Positions 51,557 through 60,253 of a stretch of DNA of 64,000 bases are shown here, piece by piece. Position 1 is the stretch's first letter; each line of letters opens with the position of its first letter. The stretch is from Bacilli bacterium (GTDB lineage Bacteria > Bacillota > Bacilli > RF39 > UBA660). Location of the stretch: the NCBI GenBank assembly GCA_017525855.1, contig JAFXSE010000004.1:47175-111174 (forward strand), read 5' to 3'. Below the pieces are notes generated by a model. That model saw only the letters and a program-made list of their open reading frames with translations, had not been told where the DNA came from and did not search any database. A program made the translations under genes and the position numbers.

Positions 51557-52624
51557 AATTACCTTATTTGCTATTTGAAAGTTTACTCTACTGTTTAATA
51601 GATTTAAGTTTACTTCATATAATTTTGTATCTAAAATATATCCATCTCCAGCCTGCTTCTCCTTTATATAATATTTACCTAAATCTAGATTATTTATAAC
51701 AGCTTCACAATTATTATCTAAACTAAACTGCTTAACTAAATTATTATTGCTATCATACAACTCAAATATTGCATCACATAACTTAGCTTCTCCTTGTGAC
51801 TTCGAATCATTTGTATCTTTGTCGACCTTTGTTATTTTTAATTCAGTATCATAAATATTTAATGTAAGTGTGAACTTATCATTATCTAAATTACCAGCAG
51901 TCATTAAGTTTTGACTATCAGGATTATAGTAAAAAATAGTAGGTTCATCTGAGGTATCTAATATTCTTTCAAAAACTAATCTGTAACTACCCTCATTTAA
52001 ACTAGATATATCAATTTTATTACCACTTATTGTAACTAAATTATCAGTGCTTTTAAAATACTTAATAGAATCATTTTCATCATAAATATATTTTGTACCT
52101 TTTTTGATAGTAATAGTTTTATTATATATGCTAGGCAATTTTTGGTGTTGTTCCACAAGATTATTTATTTCCTGTATTTCAGAAGTAAATATATTGATTT
52201 TATTACCATTCAATCCATCAGTAAAATAAAAATCATTTCCTTTATCAGCTTCTTGCCATATAAGTAATTGCGTAATAGCATACCACTTTTCATCTGTATG
52301 ATTATGATATCCGTAACCATAATGAGCAATAAGAGACATCCTTTTCCAAGTATTATTATCAATATTACTTGGAGTATTACTAGAAGTATAGATTTTTTCT
52401 TCGTCAAAAAATATAAAAGGTTCTATACAATATGCAGCTTTATTATCATTTTTTCTTCTAAAAAATCTTGCTCTTTGAAAATGACTAACGTCTGATCTTA
52501 CACTTTTAGTATAGATTCCATTTAGTTTTTCAGCCTCATAAAATTCCACTTCTTTGGCAGATACCTCTCCACTAATTAAAAATAGGCATATTAATGTCAT
52601 TAAGAATAACGCTTTCTTCTTCAT
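51023..52624 (-). CDS. Thioester-domain adhesin with Cna-B repeats, ending before its sorting signal
   Basis: 533 residues. Signal peptide (~1-23, GEVSA-KE). A thioester adhesion domain ~30-260: Cys66 in AAYCIEP and Gln119 in AITQLLIWQ are the pair that forms the internal Cys-Gln bond used to attach covalently to host amines. One SpaA/Cna-B domain (~280-365) and two near-identical 90-residue Cna-B repeats follow. The frame stops in the linker after the last repeat. Start ATG 52622-52624 has AAAGGAGG upstream. Without the sorting signal the protein would be secreted, not wall-anchored. The sortase gene follows immediately. Confidence 0.85.
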   Translation of the reverse strand: MKKKALFLMTLICLFLISGEVSAKEVEFYEAEKLNGIYTKSVRSDVSHFQRARFFRRKNDNKAAYCIEPFIFFDEEKIYTSSNTPSNIDNNTWKRMSLIAHYGYGYHNHTDEKWYAITQLLIWQEADKGNDFYFTDGLNGNKINIFTSEIQEINNLVEQHQKLPSIYNKTITIKKGTKYIYDENDSIKYFKSTDNLVTISGNKIDISSLNEGSYRLVFERILDTSDEPTIFYYNPDSQNLMTAGNLDNDKFTLTLNIYDTELKITKVDKDTNDSKSQGEAKLCDAIFELYDSNNNLVKQFSLDNNCEAVINNLDLGKYYIKEKQAGDGYILDTKLYEVNLNLLNSRVNFQIANKVIEKNVKIHKDFETKYSKESEENVVFDIYSDNKYIDSITTDKNGDGSIKLPYGKYTVKQVTTTYGYSPVDDFSVVVDGSPNELTYNLVDKLIEKEVKIHKDYGTSKIKTAESNIVFDIYSNNQYIDSITTDKNGDGSIKLPYGKYTVKQITTTEGYSSIDDFDILIDENSNNPTYNLMD

Positions 52625-52654
52625 AAATTCCTCCTTTTCTCTCTGACGCGACAT

Positions 52655-52683
52655 ATAATAAATAAAACTAAAATATAATTCAA
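52655..52683 (-). promoter_or_regulatory. Promoter (reverse) of the adhesin-sortase operon
   Basis: On the reverse strand TTGAAT, 17 nt, TATTAT, about 30 nt before the start codon. Confidence 0.55.
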
Positions 52684-52754
52684 ATAGCCAATTTTATAAA
52701 TTCATGGTAAAATAATTAGGAATATGTACAAATTTATTAGAGCAATCTAGCAAA

Positions 52755-52783
52755 TTGTAGAGAATAAGTACACAAAATATACA
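52755..52783 (+). promoter_or_regulatory. Promoter of fhs
   Basis: TTGTAG (52755-52760), 17 nt, TATACA (52778-52783). Confidence 0.45.
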
Positions 52784-52800
52784 AGATTGGGGTGCATAAA

Positions 52801-54417
52801 ATGACTGACATAGAAATAAGTAGAAGTATAAAAAAAGAAGATATTAGAAAAATAGCAAAAAATATAGGATTACAAGAAGAAGATTTAATCTTATATGGTA
52901 ATGACAAAGCAAAAATTTTAAAAGAACCTAAACAACAAAAAGGTAAGCTAATCCTTGTAACGGCAACTAATCCAACACCTTATGGTGAGGGCAAAACTAC
53001 AGTATCAATCGGCCTTGGAGATGCTTTACATTACCTTAATAAAAATGTCGTACTTGCCCTAAGAGAACCATCAATGGGACCAGTATTTGGCATGAAAGGT
53101 GGTGCAACAGGAGGAGGATATAGTCAGATAGTGCCTATGGAAGATATCAACTTATTCTTTACTGGAGATATGAGCGCTATAGAAGCAGCTAATAATCTAA
53201 TCTCTGCAGCTATAGATAATCATATTTATTTTGGTAATGAATTAGGAATAGAGAAAGTAACATTTGAAAGATGTGTAGATGTAAATGATAGAGCACTAAG
53301 AGAGATAGAAACTCCATATGGCAAAACGAGTTTTACAATAACTGCAGCCAGTGAGATAATGGCAATACTATGTTTAGCAAATGATATAGAAGACTTGAAA
53401 AAAAAGGTTGGAAACATTGTTATAGGATTTGATAAAAATAACAACATGATATATGCAAAAGATTTAAAAATAGAAGGAGCTGTAAGCGTAATACTAAAGG
53501 ATGCTATAAAACCTAATTTAGTACAAACATTAGAACATACCCCAGCTATTGTACATGGTGGTCCATTTGCCAATATTGCTCATGGATGTAATAGTATTAT
53601 TGCAACTAAAACAGCTTTATCTTTAGGAGATTATGTTATTACCGAAGCAGGATTTGGATCAGACTTAGGAGCAGAAAAGTTTTTTGACATAAAATGTCGA
53701 AAGGCAAACTTAAAACCAGATTGTGTAGTGTTAGTAACTACCATAAAAGCTTTAAAATACAATGCTAATGTTGAAAAAGAAAATATATTAAAACCTAATC
53801 CTAAAAAAGTAGTAGAAGGACTTCCTAACTTAGAAGTACATATTGAAAATATGAAAAAATTTTCACAAAATGTAGTAGTAGCTTTAAATAAATATTCAAC
53901 AGATTCTGTGGAAGAAATTTATGAAGTAGAAAACTATTGTGAAAAAAACAAAATACCATTTGCTATTAATGAAGCATATCAAAATGGGGGACAAGGAGCA
54001 ATTGATCTAGCAAATGTTACATTAAAAGTTTTAGAAAAGGATAATCAATTTAAATTACTATATAAAGATAATGACAGCATTCAAAATAAAATCAATAAAC
54101 TAGCAAAAGAAATTTATAGAGCAAAAGAAGTTAAATATAGCGAAGAATCTATCAAAATGATAGAGTATTTGGAACAAAATAATCTTTCAAAACTTCCAAT
54201 TTGTGTAGCTAAAACACAATATTCATTATCAGAAGATGCTAAAAAACTAGGCGCAAATTACGATCATACCATTAATGTTAAAAATATTAAACTATATAAT
54301 GGTGCAGGATTTATTGTTATATTTTTAGGGAATATTATAACAATGCCAGCTTTGTCTAAAAAACCAAATTATCTGGATATAGATTTAAAAAATGGAGATA
54401 TTGTTGGTTTATCATAA
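52801..54417 (+). CDS. fhs: Formate-tetrahydrofolate ligase
   Basis: 538 residues. P-loop-like TPYGEGKTT (59-67), LREPSMGPVFGMKGGATGGGY, FTGDMSAIEAANNL, EAGFGSDLGAEKFFDIKCR. It makes 10-formyl-THF from formate, THF and ATP for purine and formyl-Met synthesis or acetogenic C1 metabolism. ATG 52801 follows GGGGTG (52787-52792); an upstream GTG overlaps that site. Monocistronic, with its own terminator. Confidence 0.96.
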   Translation: MTDIEISRSIKKEDIRKIAKNIGLQEEDLILYGNDKAKILKEPKQQKGKLILVTATNPTPYGEGKTTVSIGLGDALHYLNKNVVLALREPSMGPVFGMKGGATGGGYSQIVPMEDINLFFTGDMSAIEAANNLISAAIDNHIYFGNELGIEKVTFERCVDVNDRALREIETPYGKTSFTITAASEIMAILCLANDIEDLKKKVGNIVIGFDKNNNMIYAKDLKIEGAVSVILKDAIKPNLVQTLEHTPAIVHGGPFANIAHGCNSIIATKTALSLGDYVITEAGFGSDLGAEKFFDIKCRKANLKPDCVVLVTTIKALKYNANVEKENILKPNPKKVVEGLPNLEVHIENMKKFSQNVVVALNKYSTDSVEEIYEVENYCEKNKIPFAINEAYQNGGQGAIDLANVTLKVLEKDNQFKLLYKDNDSIQNKINKLAKEIYRAKEVKYSEESIKMIEYLEQNNLSKLPICVAKTQYSLSEDAKKLGANYDHTINVKNIKLYNGAGFIVIFLGNIITMPALSKKPNYLDIDLKNGDIVGLS

Positions 54418-54420
54418 AAA

Positions 54421-54452
54421 AAAACTAGTCGACTGACTAGTTTTCATTTTTT
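54421..54452. terminator. Bidirectional terminator after fhs
   Basis: 10-bp perfect stem AAAACTAGTC / GACTAGTTTT with a GACT loop. The stop codon of the reverse gene lies in the 3' arm. Confidence 0.87.
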
Positions 54453-55387
54453 TTATCTGTAGCTGTGCTATTTTCTGCACTTGCAGTATTTTCATCTTTT
54501 TGGCTAATTTCTTCACTAACATTACTTTTATCTGATGTATTTAAAGTATAATATATAGTAATAACTTCTTCATCATCCACTTTTAGTGGAAAAGTATATT
54601 TAGTTTTTGTTGTATCTATTTCATTACTACATTCCTTGAAATTGCTTGGTTTAGCTAAGTCTGTTAACTTTAAAGAAATTGATTTTCCAGTAGTGGTTTC
54701 AGATTTTTTTATATCCTCATAATTATTTCCACATCTATATCTAATAGTATAATTAACAGTATTTATTGTAATACTTGGTTTTTCCTCATACACAGTAATA
54801 GTACCTGTATATAACATTTTATTATATGTAATAGTATATTGATAATCAGCGGCTACTTTTGTATTAACTTTTGATATATCCAATTTAACATCTTTTAAAA
54901 CATCTTCAGTTAGTTTTGTTTCTAAATACTCATTAATATCCGTAGGTAACACACTGTTTAGTTTAACTGAAAAATTCTTAATTTGTAAAATAACGGTAGA
55001 AGACTCTTTTTCCTTTACTATAACATTACCAACATATTTTTTTCCTTTATATTCAATTGTATAAGTATACTTACCAGCCTGTGTAACATTTACTAAAGAA
55101 GTATCAAGCTTAAAATCTCTTAAAACACTACTACTAATATTATCAATATTAGATATATATTGTTTTACATCAACACTAATGGGTTGATCAATTTCAACTG
55201 ATATCTCCTTTAGAACAGGAACATTACTCTTAATTCTAGCAACTTTCTTTTCAATAACCTTTACATCTATCTTATTAGTAGCAGGCTTTGCAGTCATATT
55301 ATTAAGAACAATTCCACTCGTGGTAGAAAGGAGACCAGAACAAGTAAGTGATAATATCAAAACTTTAACACCCTTATTTTCCTTCAT
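54437..55387 (-). CDS. Secreted protein with duplicated Ig-like domains
   Basis: 316 residues. N-terminal signal/anchor (~7-28). Two copies of a ~60-80-residue beta domain: ISVDVKQYISNIDNISSSVL ... SLVNVTQAGKYTYTIEYKGK (~67-125) and LPTDINEYLETKLTEDVLKD ... SKVNTKVAADYQYTITYNKM (~145-200), the A-G-x-Y-x-Y-T-I-x-Y pattern of bacterial Ig-like modules. A third domain with a Cys pair (YRCGNNY ... FKECSNE) and a low-complexity Ser/Thr/Asn/Lys tail follow. No LPxTG signal. Probably a membrane-attached surface protein. Confidence 0.72.
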   Translation of the reverse strand: MKENKGVKVLILSLTCSGLLSTTSGIVLNNMTAKPATNKIDVKVIEKKVARIKSNVPVLKEISVEIDQPISVDVKQYISNIDNISSSVLRDFKLDTSLVNVTQAGKYTYTIEYKGKKYVGNVIVKEKESSTVILQIKNFSVKLNSVLPTDINEYLETKLTEDVLKDVKLDISKVNTKVAADYQYTITYNKMLYTGTITVYEEKPSITINTVNYTIRYRCGNNYEDIKKSETTTGKSISLKLTDLAKPSNFKECSNEIDTTKTKYTFPLKVDDEEVITIYYTLNTSDKSNVSEEISQKDENTASAENSTATDKKNEN

Positions 55388-55477
55388 TTTATCATCCTCA
55401 TTTTCATATAATTAATTATAGTATAAAAAAAAGACTGATGCAAGTCCTATATTCATGGTTGACACTATGATATGATA

Positions 55478-55506
55478 TTGAAAAAAAATAATTGATATAG
55501 TATAAT
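55478..55506 (+). promoter_or_regulatory. Promoter of the nfeD-SPFH operon
   Basis: TTGAAA (55478-55483), 17 nt, TATAAT (55501-55506). Confidence 0.65.
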
Positions 55507-55524
55507 ATAGCCAGGAGGAGTAGT

Positions 55525-55941
55525 ATGGTTTGGTTTTGGTTTATTGTATTACTAATAATGATATTATTAGAAATTAGCACTGTAAATTTAGTAAGTATAT
55601 GGTTTGCAATTGGTGCATTTGTAAGTTGCATTCTTGCTTACTTTAATGATAACTATATTTTACAGATAATAGTATTTTTATTAGTAAGTATTATTATGTT
55701 ATTACTTATTAAGCCTTTTACAAAAAAAATAAAGAAATCTCCCAAAGTGGCTACCAACTTAGATAGAGTTATTGGCATGGAAGGCATAGTAACAGAAGAA
55801 ATAAGTAAAAACAAAATAGGGGAAGTAAAAGTAGACGGAAAAAAATGGAGTGCCATCTCCACACAAACAATTGAAAAAGGAACAGTTGTTAAAATTGATG
55901 AAATAGATGGTGTTAAACTTATAGTAAAAAAGGAGGATTAA
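55525..55941 (+). CDS. NfeD-family membrane protein
   Basis: 138 residues: three membrane segments (~1-72) and a C-terminal OB fold (~78-138, GMEGIVTEEISKNKIGEVKVDGKKWSA). NfeD proteins pair with stomatin/flotillin-like SPFH proteins, and one is encoded four nt downstream. Role in membrane microdomain organisation inferred. Ribosome site AGGAGGAG. Confidence 0.88.
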   Translation: MVWFWFIVLLIMILLEISTVNLVSIWFAIGAFVSCILAYFNDNYILQIIVFLLVSIIMLLLIKPFTKKIKKSPKVATNLDRVIGMEGIVTEEISKNKIGEVKVDGKKWSAISTQTIEKGTVVKIDEIDGVKLIVKKED

Positions 55942-55945
55942 GTTT

Positions 55946-56836
55946 ATGATTATTTTAATTATTATTGCGATTATATTAATTATTATTGCTGGAGGAATAA
56001 AAATAGTTTCTCAATCTCGTGCTATTGTTATCGAAAGATTAGGTTCTTATTATAAAACAATGGGAACAGGTATTAACTATAAAATACCAATTATTGACAG
56101 AATTGCAAGTAGTGTATCTCTAAAAGAGGTAGCTAAAGACTTTGCGCCACAACCAGTTATTACAAAAGATAACGTTACTATGCAAATTGATACTGTTGTT
56201 TATTATCAAATAACAGATCCAAAACTATATACATATGGTATTGAAAATCCAGTAAGTGCCATTGAAACTTTAACTGCTACTACACTTCGTAATATTATTG
56301 GTGAACTTGAACTAGATGAAACATTAACATCACGCGATATTATTAATACAAAAATGAGAGCTATACTTGACGAAGCAACTGATGCTTGGGGAATAAAAGT
56401 AAATAGAGTTGAGGTTAAGAATATTTTACCACCACGCGATATACAAGAAGCGATGGAAAAACAAATGCGTGCAGAACGTGAAAGAAGAGAAGCAATTCTA
56501 AAAGCAGAAGGAGAAAAAAAATCAGCAATTCTTTTGGCAGAAGGAGAAAAAGAAAGTACTATTTTACGTGCTGAAGCTAAAAAAACAGCTAAGATAAAAG
56601 AAGCAGAAGGAGAAGCAGAAGCAATTCTAAAAATAAAAGAAGCAGAAGCTAAAGGATTAGAGCTAGTCAAAAATGTAAAACTAGACGAAGCAACTCTAAA
56701 ATTAAAAAGCTATGAAGCACTTATTGATATTTCTAAAGGAGAATCTTCAAAAATTATTATTCCAAGTGATCTTCAATCAATTGCAACAGCAGGAACTGCT
56801 TTAAAAGAAATAATGAAAGAAAATAAGAAAAAATAA
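55946..56836 (+). CDS. SPFH (stomatin/prohibitin-like) protein
   Basis: 296 residues: N-terminal membrane segment (~1-20), SPFH/band-7 domain (~20-175, SQSRAIVIERLGSYYKTMGTG ... DAWGIKVNRVEVKNILPP), and a coiled coil with repeated AEGEK-type heptads (~178-245). Belongs to the QmcA/stomatin group. Forms large membrane oligomers with NfeD. Ribosome site AAGGAGG. Confidence 0.93.
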   Translation: MIILIIIAIILIIIAGGIKIVSQSRAIVIERLGSYYKTMGTGINYKIPIIDRIASSVSLKEVAKDFAPQPVITKDNVTMQIDTVVYYQITDPKLYTYGIENPVSAIETLTATTLRNIIGELELDETLTSRDIINTKMRAILDEATDAWGIKVNRVEVKNILPPRDIQEAMEKQMRAERERREAILKAEGEKKSAILLAEGEKESTILRAEAKKTAKIKEAEGEAEAILKIKEAEAKGLELVKNVKLDEATLKLKSYEALIDISKGESSKIIIPSDLQSIATAGTALKEIMKENKKK

Positions 56837-56841
56837 AAATT

Positions 56842-56866
56842 ACTAGTCATATGACTAGTTTTTTTA
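56842..56866. terminator. Bidirectional terminator after the SPFH gene
   Basis: ACTAGTC / GACTAGT stem with an ATAT loop and a T run. Confidence 0.82.
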
Positions 56867-57113
56867 TTAAAAATATCATCCAAACTATAATAGATATGGT
56901 AACAAATATTATAAATTTTGGATGCTTAGTCTTATGATGAAAGAAAAGCATTCCAAATAGCGAACCAAAACCACCACCAATTAAAATAAAGAATAAAAGA
57001 CAAAATTCCGATATTCTTCTCTTTTTGGTTATTGCTAAAAATTTATCAATACCAAATAATATAAATATTAATAAGTTTTCAAAAAATAGATAATAAAACA
57101 AATAATCATTCAT
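56847..57113 (-). CDS. DUF1294-family membrane protein
   Basis: 88 residues with three membrane segments and the family motifs FGIDKFLAITKKRRISE and GGGFGSLFGMLFFHHKTKHPKF. Function unknown. The start overlaps the end of the radical SAM gene by eight nt, so the two are co-expressed. Confidence 0.88.
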   Translation of the reverse strand: MNDYLFYYLFFENLLIFILFGIDKFLAITKKRRISEFCLLFFILIGGGFGSLFGMLFFHHKTKHPKFIIFVTISIIVWMIFLIKKLVI

Positions 57114-58047
57114 TAATCTTACTTCCTTGATATGTATTCCTTTTTAACATTTCTTTATCTATATCATTAAGAACGCAAAATTTTTTTACTAACCAGTTTG
57201 GTTCAATTAATTCATCAATTGGAGGATCACCAGTAATTCTATGAATCACTATTTCCTCTCTAAGTAGTTCTAATTGATCAACAACTATATCAATATATTC
57301 TTCCTTAGAAAGAATATGAAACTTGTTTTCAAAATAGTATTTTTCTAATGGAGTATTTTTTAATATACTTAACATATGTATTTTAATTCCTTGAATATCC
57401 ATTTTATTTAAATATTTTACTGTTTCTAACATATCGTTTTTATCTTCACCAGGTAAACCATTAATTATATGTACGACAACATTGATGTTTTTTTCTCTTA
57501 ATTTATTAACCATAATATTAAAACACTGAAGAGAATGGCATCTATTAATTAATTTTGTTGTTTTATCATGAATTGTTTGTAATCCAAGTTCAACAGTCAA
57601 AAAAGTTCTCTTATTTAAATCAGCTAAATATTCTAAACACTCATCACTTATAGCATCAGCACGAGTTCCTATGTTTAAGCCTACAACATTTTCTTGCTTT
57701 AATATAGGCTCATACACTTTTTTTAAATCATCAACAGGAGCATATGTATTAGTTCTAGCTTGAAAATAACCTATATATTTTGCATTAGGCCACTTTTTTA
57801 ACATCATATTTTTAATCTTAATAAATTGTTTAACAATATCATCATTCTTATCACCAGCAAATTCACCACTTCCTGATTGTGAACAATAAATACACCCTCC
57901 AAAACCAACAGTACCATCAATATTGGGACAACTAAAACCAGCATTTAAACTAACTTTACATATTTTACATTTAAATTTGTGTTGATAAAAATAATTTAAA
58001 GTATGATATCTTTTATTATCGTTACTATATCTAAACTCATTTTTCAT
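57106..58047 (-). CDS. Radical SAM protein, TIGR01212/YhcC family
   Basis: 313 residues. The [4Fe-4S] cysteines are in CPNIDGTVGFGGCIYC, the spaced motif of this family; YIGYFQARTNTYAP, GLNIGTRADAI and VELGLQTIHDKT also match. It cleaves S-adenosylmethionine reductively; the substrate is unknown. Transcribed with the DUF1294 gene. Confidence 0.92.
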   Translation of the reverse strand: MKNEFRYSNDNKRYHTLNYFYQHKFKCKICKVSLNAGFSCPNIDGTVGFGGCIYCSQSGSGEFAGDKNDDIVKQFIKIKNMMLKKWPNAKYIGYFQARTNTYAPVDDLKKVYEPILKQENVVGLNIGTRADAISDECLEYLADLNKRTFLTVELGLQTIHDKTTKLINRCHSLQCFNIMVNKLREKNINVVVHIINGLPGEDKNDMLETVKYLNKMDIQGIKIHMLSILKNTPLEKYYFENKFHILSKEEYIDIVVDQLELLREEIVIHRITGDPPIDELIEPNWLVKKFCVLNDIDKEMLKRNTYQGSKINE

Positions 58048-58077
58048 AAATTTCCCTCACACATGCATTACCTAATT

Positions 58078-58086
58078 ATTATAACA
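58078..58086 (-). promoter_or_regulatory. Extended -10 promoter (reverse) of the radical SAM gene
   Basis: TGTTATAAT on the reverse strand, 30 nt before the start codon. Confidence 0.6.
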
Positions 58087-58138
58087 TGTATCTTTGTAAA
58101 TATAAAAATTTCAAAGTTTATAAAACTAAAAAAAGTTA

Positions 58139-58176
58139 TTGACAAAAAGAAAATAACATTGTACGATTAAAATGTA
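58139..58176 (+). promoter_or_regulatory. Promoter with downstream AATGTA, TasA-like gene 1
   Basis: TTGACA (58139-58144), 17 nt, TACGAT (58162-58167), and AATGTA at 58171-58176. The layout is shared with the four promoters that follow. Confidence 0.8.
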
Positions 58177-58200
58177 AACTTAAGATAGGAGGAAAGAGTA

Positions 58201-58767
58201 ATGAGCGAAAAAACAAAGAACGTATTATTGGCTGTATTAGTAGTTGGTCTTGTATCAATGACAGTTGCATATGCAACATTATCTACAACATTAACTATCG
58301 AAAACAACGCAACAGTTGCAGCTACAAATTGGGATGTACATTTTGCTAATCTAGTAAGGGATACTAATAGTACTGCTACAGTTACAACAGAACCATCACT
58401 TACTGCAACTTCAATAACAGGATTACAAGCAACTTTTGTAAAACCTGGAGACTATGTTTCATACACTTTTAATATAGTAAATAGTGGAGACATTGATGCT
58501 AAGTTAGCTACATTTACTAAGGAAACACCAACATGCGGTGAAGCTGATACTAATGGTTTCTGTGCAAGTAATATTGAATATGAACTAAGCTATGATGACA
58601 ATGGTACTGCTACTCAATTTCAAACTGGTAGTGTTCAGTTCTTAAATCATAATCAAACAATTACTGCAACTTTAACTATAAGATTAAAGAGTTCAGTTAC
58701 AGCAATGCCAACAACAGCACTTACTGTTTCAGGTATAGGAGCAACTTTCGTATATGAACAAAAATAA
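58201..58767 (+). CDS. TasA/camelysin-like secreted protein, paralogue 1
   Basis: 188 residues. Signal peptide of the SipW type (~5-26: KNVLLAVLVVGLVSMTVAYA-TLSTT). The beta-sandwich domain has TFVKPGDYVSYTFNIVNSGD, the hallmark of TasA/CalY fibre proteins. Cys pair TPTCGEADTNGFCASNI (eight residues between). It ends GATFVYEQK. Strong promoter and AGGAGG indicate high expression. It probably matures by the SipW-type peptidase at 60341 and assembles on the surface. Confidence 0.82.
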   Translation: MSEKTKNVLLAVLVVGLVSMTVAYATLSTTLTIENNATVAATNWDVHFANLVRDTNSTATVTTEPSLTATSITGLQATFVKPGDYVSYTFNIVNSGDIDAKLATFTKETPTCGEADTNGFCASNIEYELSYDDNGTATQFQTGSVQFLNHNQTITATLTIRLKSSVTAMPTTALTVSGIGATFVYEQK

Positions 58768-58796
58768 TTTAATTCATATATAAAAGCTAGTTAATT

Positions 58797-58824
58797 AAGG
58801 ACCAATCAATTGGTTCTTTTTTTT
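58797..58824 (+). terminator. Terminator after TasA-like gene 1
   Basis: AAGGACCAA / TTGGTTCTT stem (one G-T pair) with a TCAA loop and a T run. Confidence 0.82.
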
Positions 58825-58837
58825 ACTTGTAAAATAG

Positions 58838-58882
58838 TTGACAACAAAAAAATAATGTTATATGATTAATGTGCAAAATGTA
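58838..58882 (+). promoter_or_regulatory. Promoter with downstream AATGTA, TasA-like gene 2
   Basis: TTGACA (58838-58843), 17 nt, TATGAT (58861-58866), AATGTA at 58877-58882. Confidence 0.8.
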
Positions 58883-58900
58883 GAATAGGAGGAGTAAAGA

Positions 58901-59464
58901 ATGAGTATGAATAAAAGTAAAAGTGCATTAATTGCTATATTGGTGGTAGGATTAGTAACAATGACAGTTGTTTATGCAGCACTATCAACAACACTAACTA
59001 TTTCCAATAGTGCAACAGTAGCAGCTACAAAGTGGGATGTTCACTTTGATAATTTACAAATGGCTTCAGGTAATACTGCAACAGTAGCAACAGGAAAAGA
59101 GGCCAAAATCTCAGGCCCTACTAGTATCACAGGTTTAGAAGCAACTTTCGTAAAACCGGGAGACTCAGTTTCATACACTTTTGATATAGTAAATGGTGGA
59201 GATATTAATGCTAAATTAACATCATACACTCTAGGTACACCTAGTTGCTCAGGTGATACTGCTAACTTCTGTAAAAACAATATCACTTATACATTAACAT
59301 ATGGTACAGGTAATACTGCTTTTGCACAAAACCAAGTTATCAATGCAGGGCAAACAATTAATGCTAAACTAACTATAACTTTAAAAAATACTGTAACAGC
59401 AATGCCAACAACAGCGCTTACTGTATCAGGATTATCAGCAACATTTGTTTATTCACAACAATAA
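58901..59464 (+). CDS. TasA/camelysin-like secreted protein, paralogue 2
   Basis: 187 residues. Same plan as paralogue 1: SipW-type signal peptide (ending VVYA-ALSTT), TFVKPGDSVSYTFDIVNGGD motif, Cys pair TPSCSGDTANFCKNNI (seven residues between), ending SATFVYSQQ. The first ~50 codons are almost identical in DNA to paralogue 3. Own promoter and GAAA-loop terminator. Confidence 0.82.
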   Translation: MSMNKSKSALIAILVVGLVTMTVVYAALSTTLTISNSATVAATKWDVHFDNLQMASGNTATVATGKEAKISGPTSITGLEATFVKPGDSVSYTFDIVNGGDINAKLTSYTLGTPSCSGDTANFCKNNITYTLTYGTGNTAFAQNQVINAGQTINAKLTITLKNTVTAMPTTALTVSGLSATFVYSQQ

Positions 59465-59471
59465 TCTATTT

Positions 59472-59496
59472 AAGATCCGAAAGGATCTTTTTTTTT
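59472..59496 (+). terminator. Terminator after TasA-like gene 2
   Basis: AAGATCC / GGATCTT stem with a GAAA tetraloop and a T run. Confidence 0.88.
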
Positions 59497-59517
59497 GACG
59501 CTTTATTGGAATTGTAA

Positions 59518-59556
59518 TTGACAAAAGTAAAATAGAGTTGTACGATATAAAATGTA
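59518..59556 (+). promoter_or_regulatory. Promoter with downstream AATGTA, TasA-like gene 3
   Basis: TTGACA (59518-59523), 17 nt, TACGAT (59541-59546), AATGTA at 59551-59556. Confidence 0.8.
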
Positions 59557-59580
59557 GAATATAGATAGGAGGAGTAAAGA

Positions 59581-60141
59581 ATGAGTATGAATAAAAGTAA
59601 AAGCGCATTAATTGCTATATTGGTGGTAGGATTAGTAACAATGACAGTTGTTTATGCAACACTATCAACAACACTAACTATTTCCAATAGTGCAACAGTA
59701 GCAGCTACAAAGTGGGATATTCATTTTGAAAATTTGGCTCAAGAAGCTATTACTGGATCTAATACTGCTGAAGTTAAAACCCCAGCAGCAATAGAAACTG
59801 ATACAACAAAAATATCAGGACTATCTGTAGAGTTCAAAAAACCAGGAGATTTTGTTACTTACACAGTAAACGTTAAAAACGCAGGTGATATTCCAGCCAA
59901 ATTAACTACTTATACACCAGGTACACCAACATGTAGTACTAATACATCATTTTGCAGTAACGTAGAATATACTATAACTTATAGCGATGGAACAGCGATA
60001 AAAGTTGGTGATACTATTGCATCAAAAGCAAGTAAAACACTAAAAGTAACTATAAAATTAAAAGCTAATATCACATCAATGCCAGCTGCAGATGTTCCAG
60101 TTACTAATCTAGGATTAACTCTTATATATACCCAAGCATAA
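59581..60141 (+). CDS. TasA/camelysin-like secreted protein, paralogue 3
   Basis: 186 residues. SipW-type signal peptide (VVYA-TLSTT), FKKPGDFVTYTVNVKNAGD motif, Cys pair TPTCSTNTSFCSNVEY (six residues between), ending LTLIYTQA. N-terminal ~50 residues match paralogue 2 almost exactly, while the rest is diverged, suggesting recent duplication or gene conversion of the secretion leader. Confidence 0.82.
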   Translation: MSMNKSKSALIAILVVGLVTMTVVYATLSTTLTISNSATVAATKWDIHFENLAQEAITGSNTAEVKTPAAIETDTTKISGLSVEFKKPGDFVTYTVNVKNAGDIPAKLTTYTPGTPTCSTNTSFCSNVEYTITYSDGTAIKVGDTIASKASKTLKVTIKLKANITSMPAADVPVTNLGLTLIYTQA

Positions 60142-60162
60142 AAATTCAAATTATTATATAAT

Positions 60163-60210
60163 CCCTTTAAAGTTCACCTTTATATAAAAAATGAACTTTA
60201 AGGGTTTTTA
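60163..60210 (+). terminator. Terminator after TasA-like gene 3
   Basis: CCCTTTAAAGTTCA / TGAACTTTAAGGG stem with one bulge, then TTTTT. Confidence 0.85.
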
Positions 60211-60253
60211 TTTGCACCTCATATAAAAAGATAATTGAATTTTATAACTGTAA

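Larger units (their letters stand above)
58901..59730 (+). repeat. Direct repeat: near-identical 5' ends of paralogues 2 and 3
   Basis: About 150 bp at 58901-59050 and 59581-59730 (offset 680) differ at only about five positions, then diverge. It covers the signal peptide and the start of the mature domain; the ribosome-site leader is also shared. Confidence 0.9.

Noticed and set aside
52268..52495. Forward open frame inside the adhesin gene
   Set aside because: It is the antisense of the thioester-domain coding region; the reverse frame has signal peptide, domains and ribosome site.
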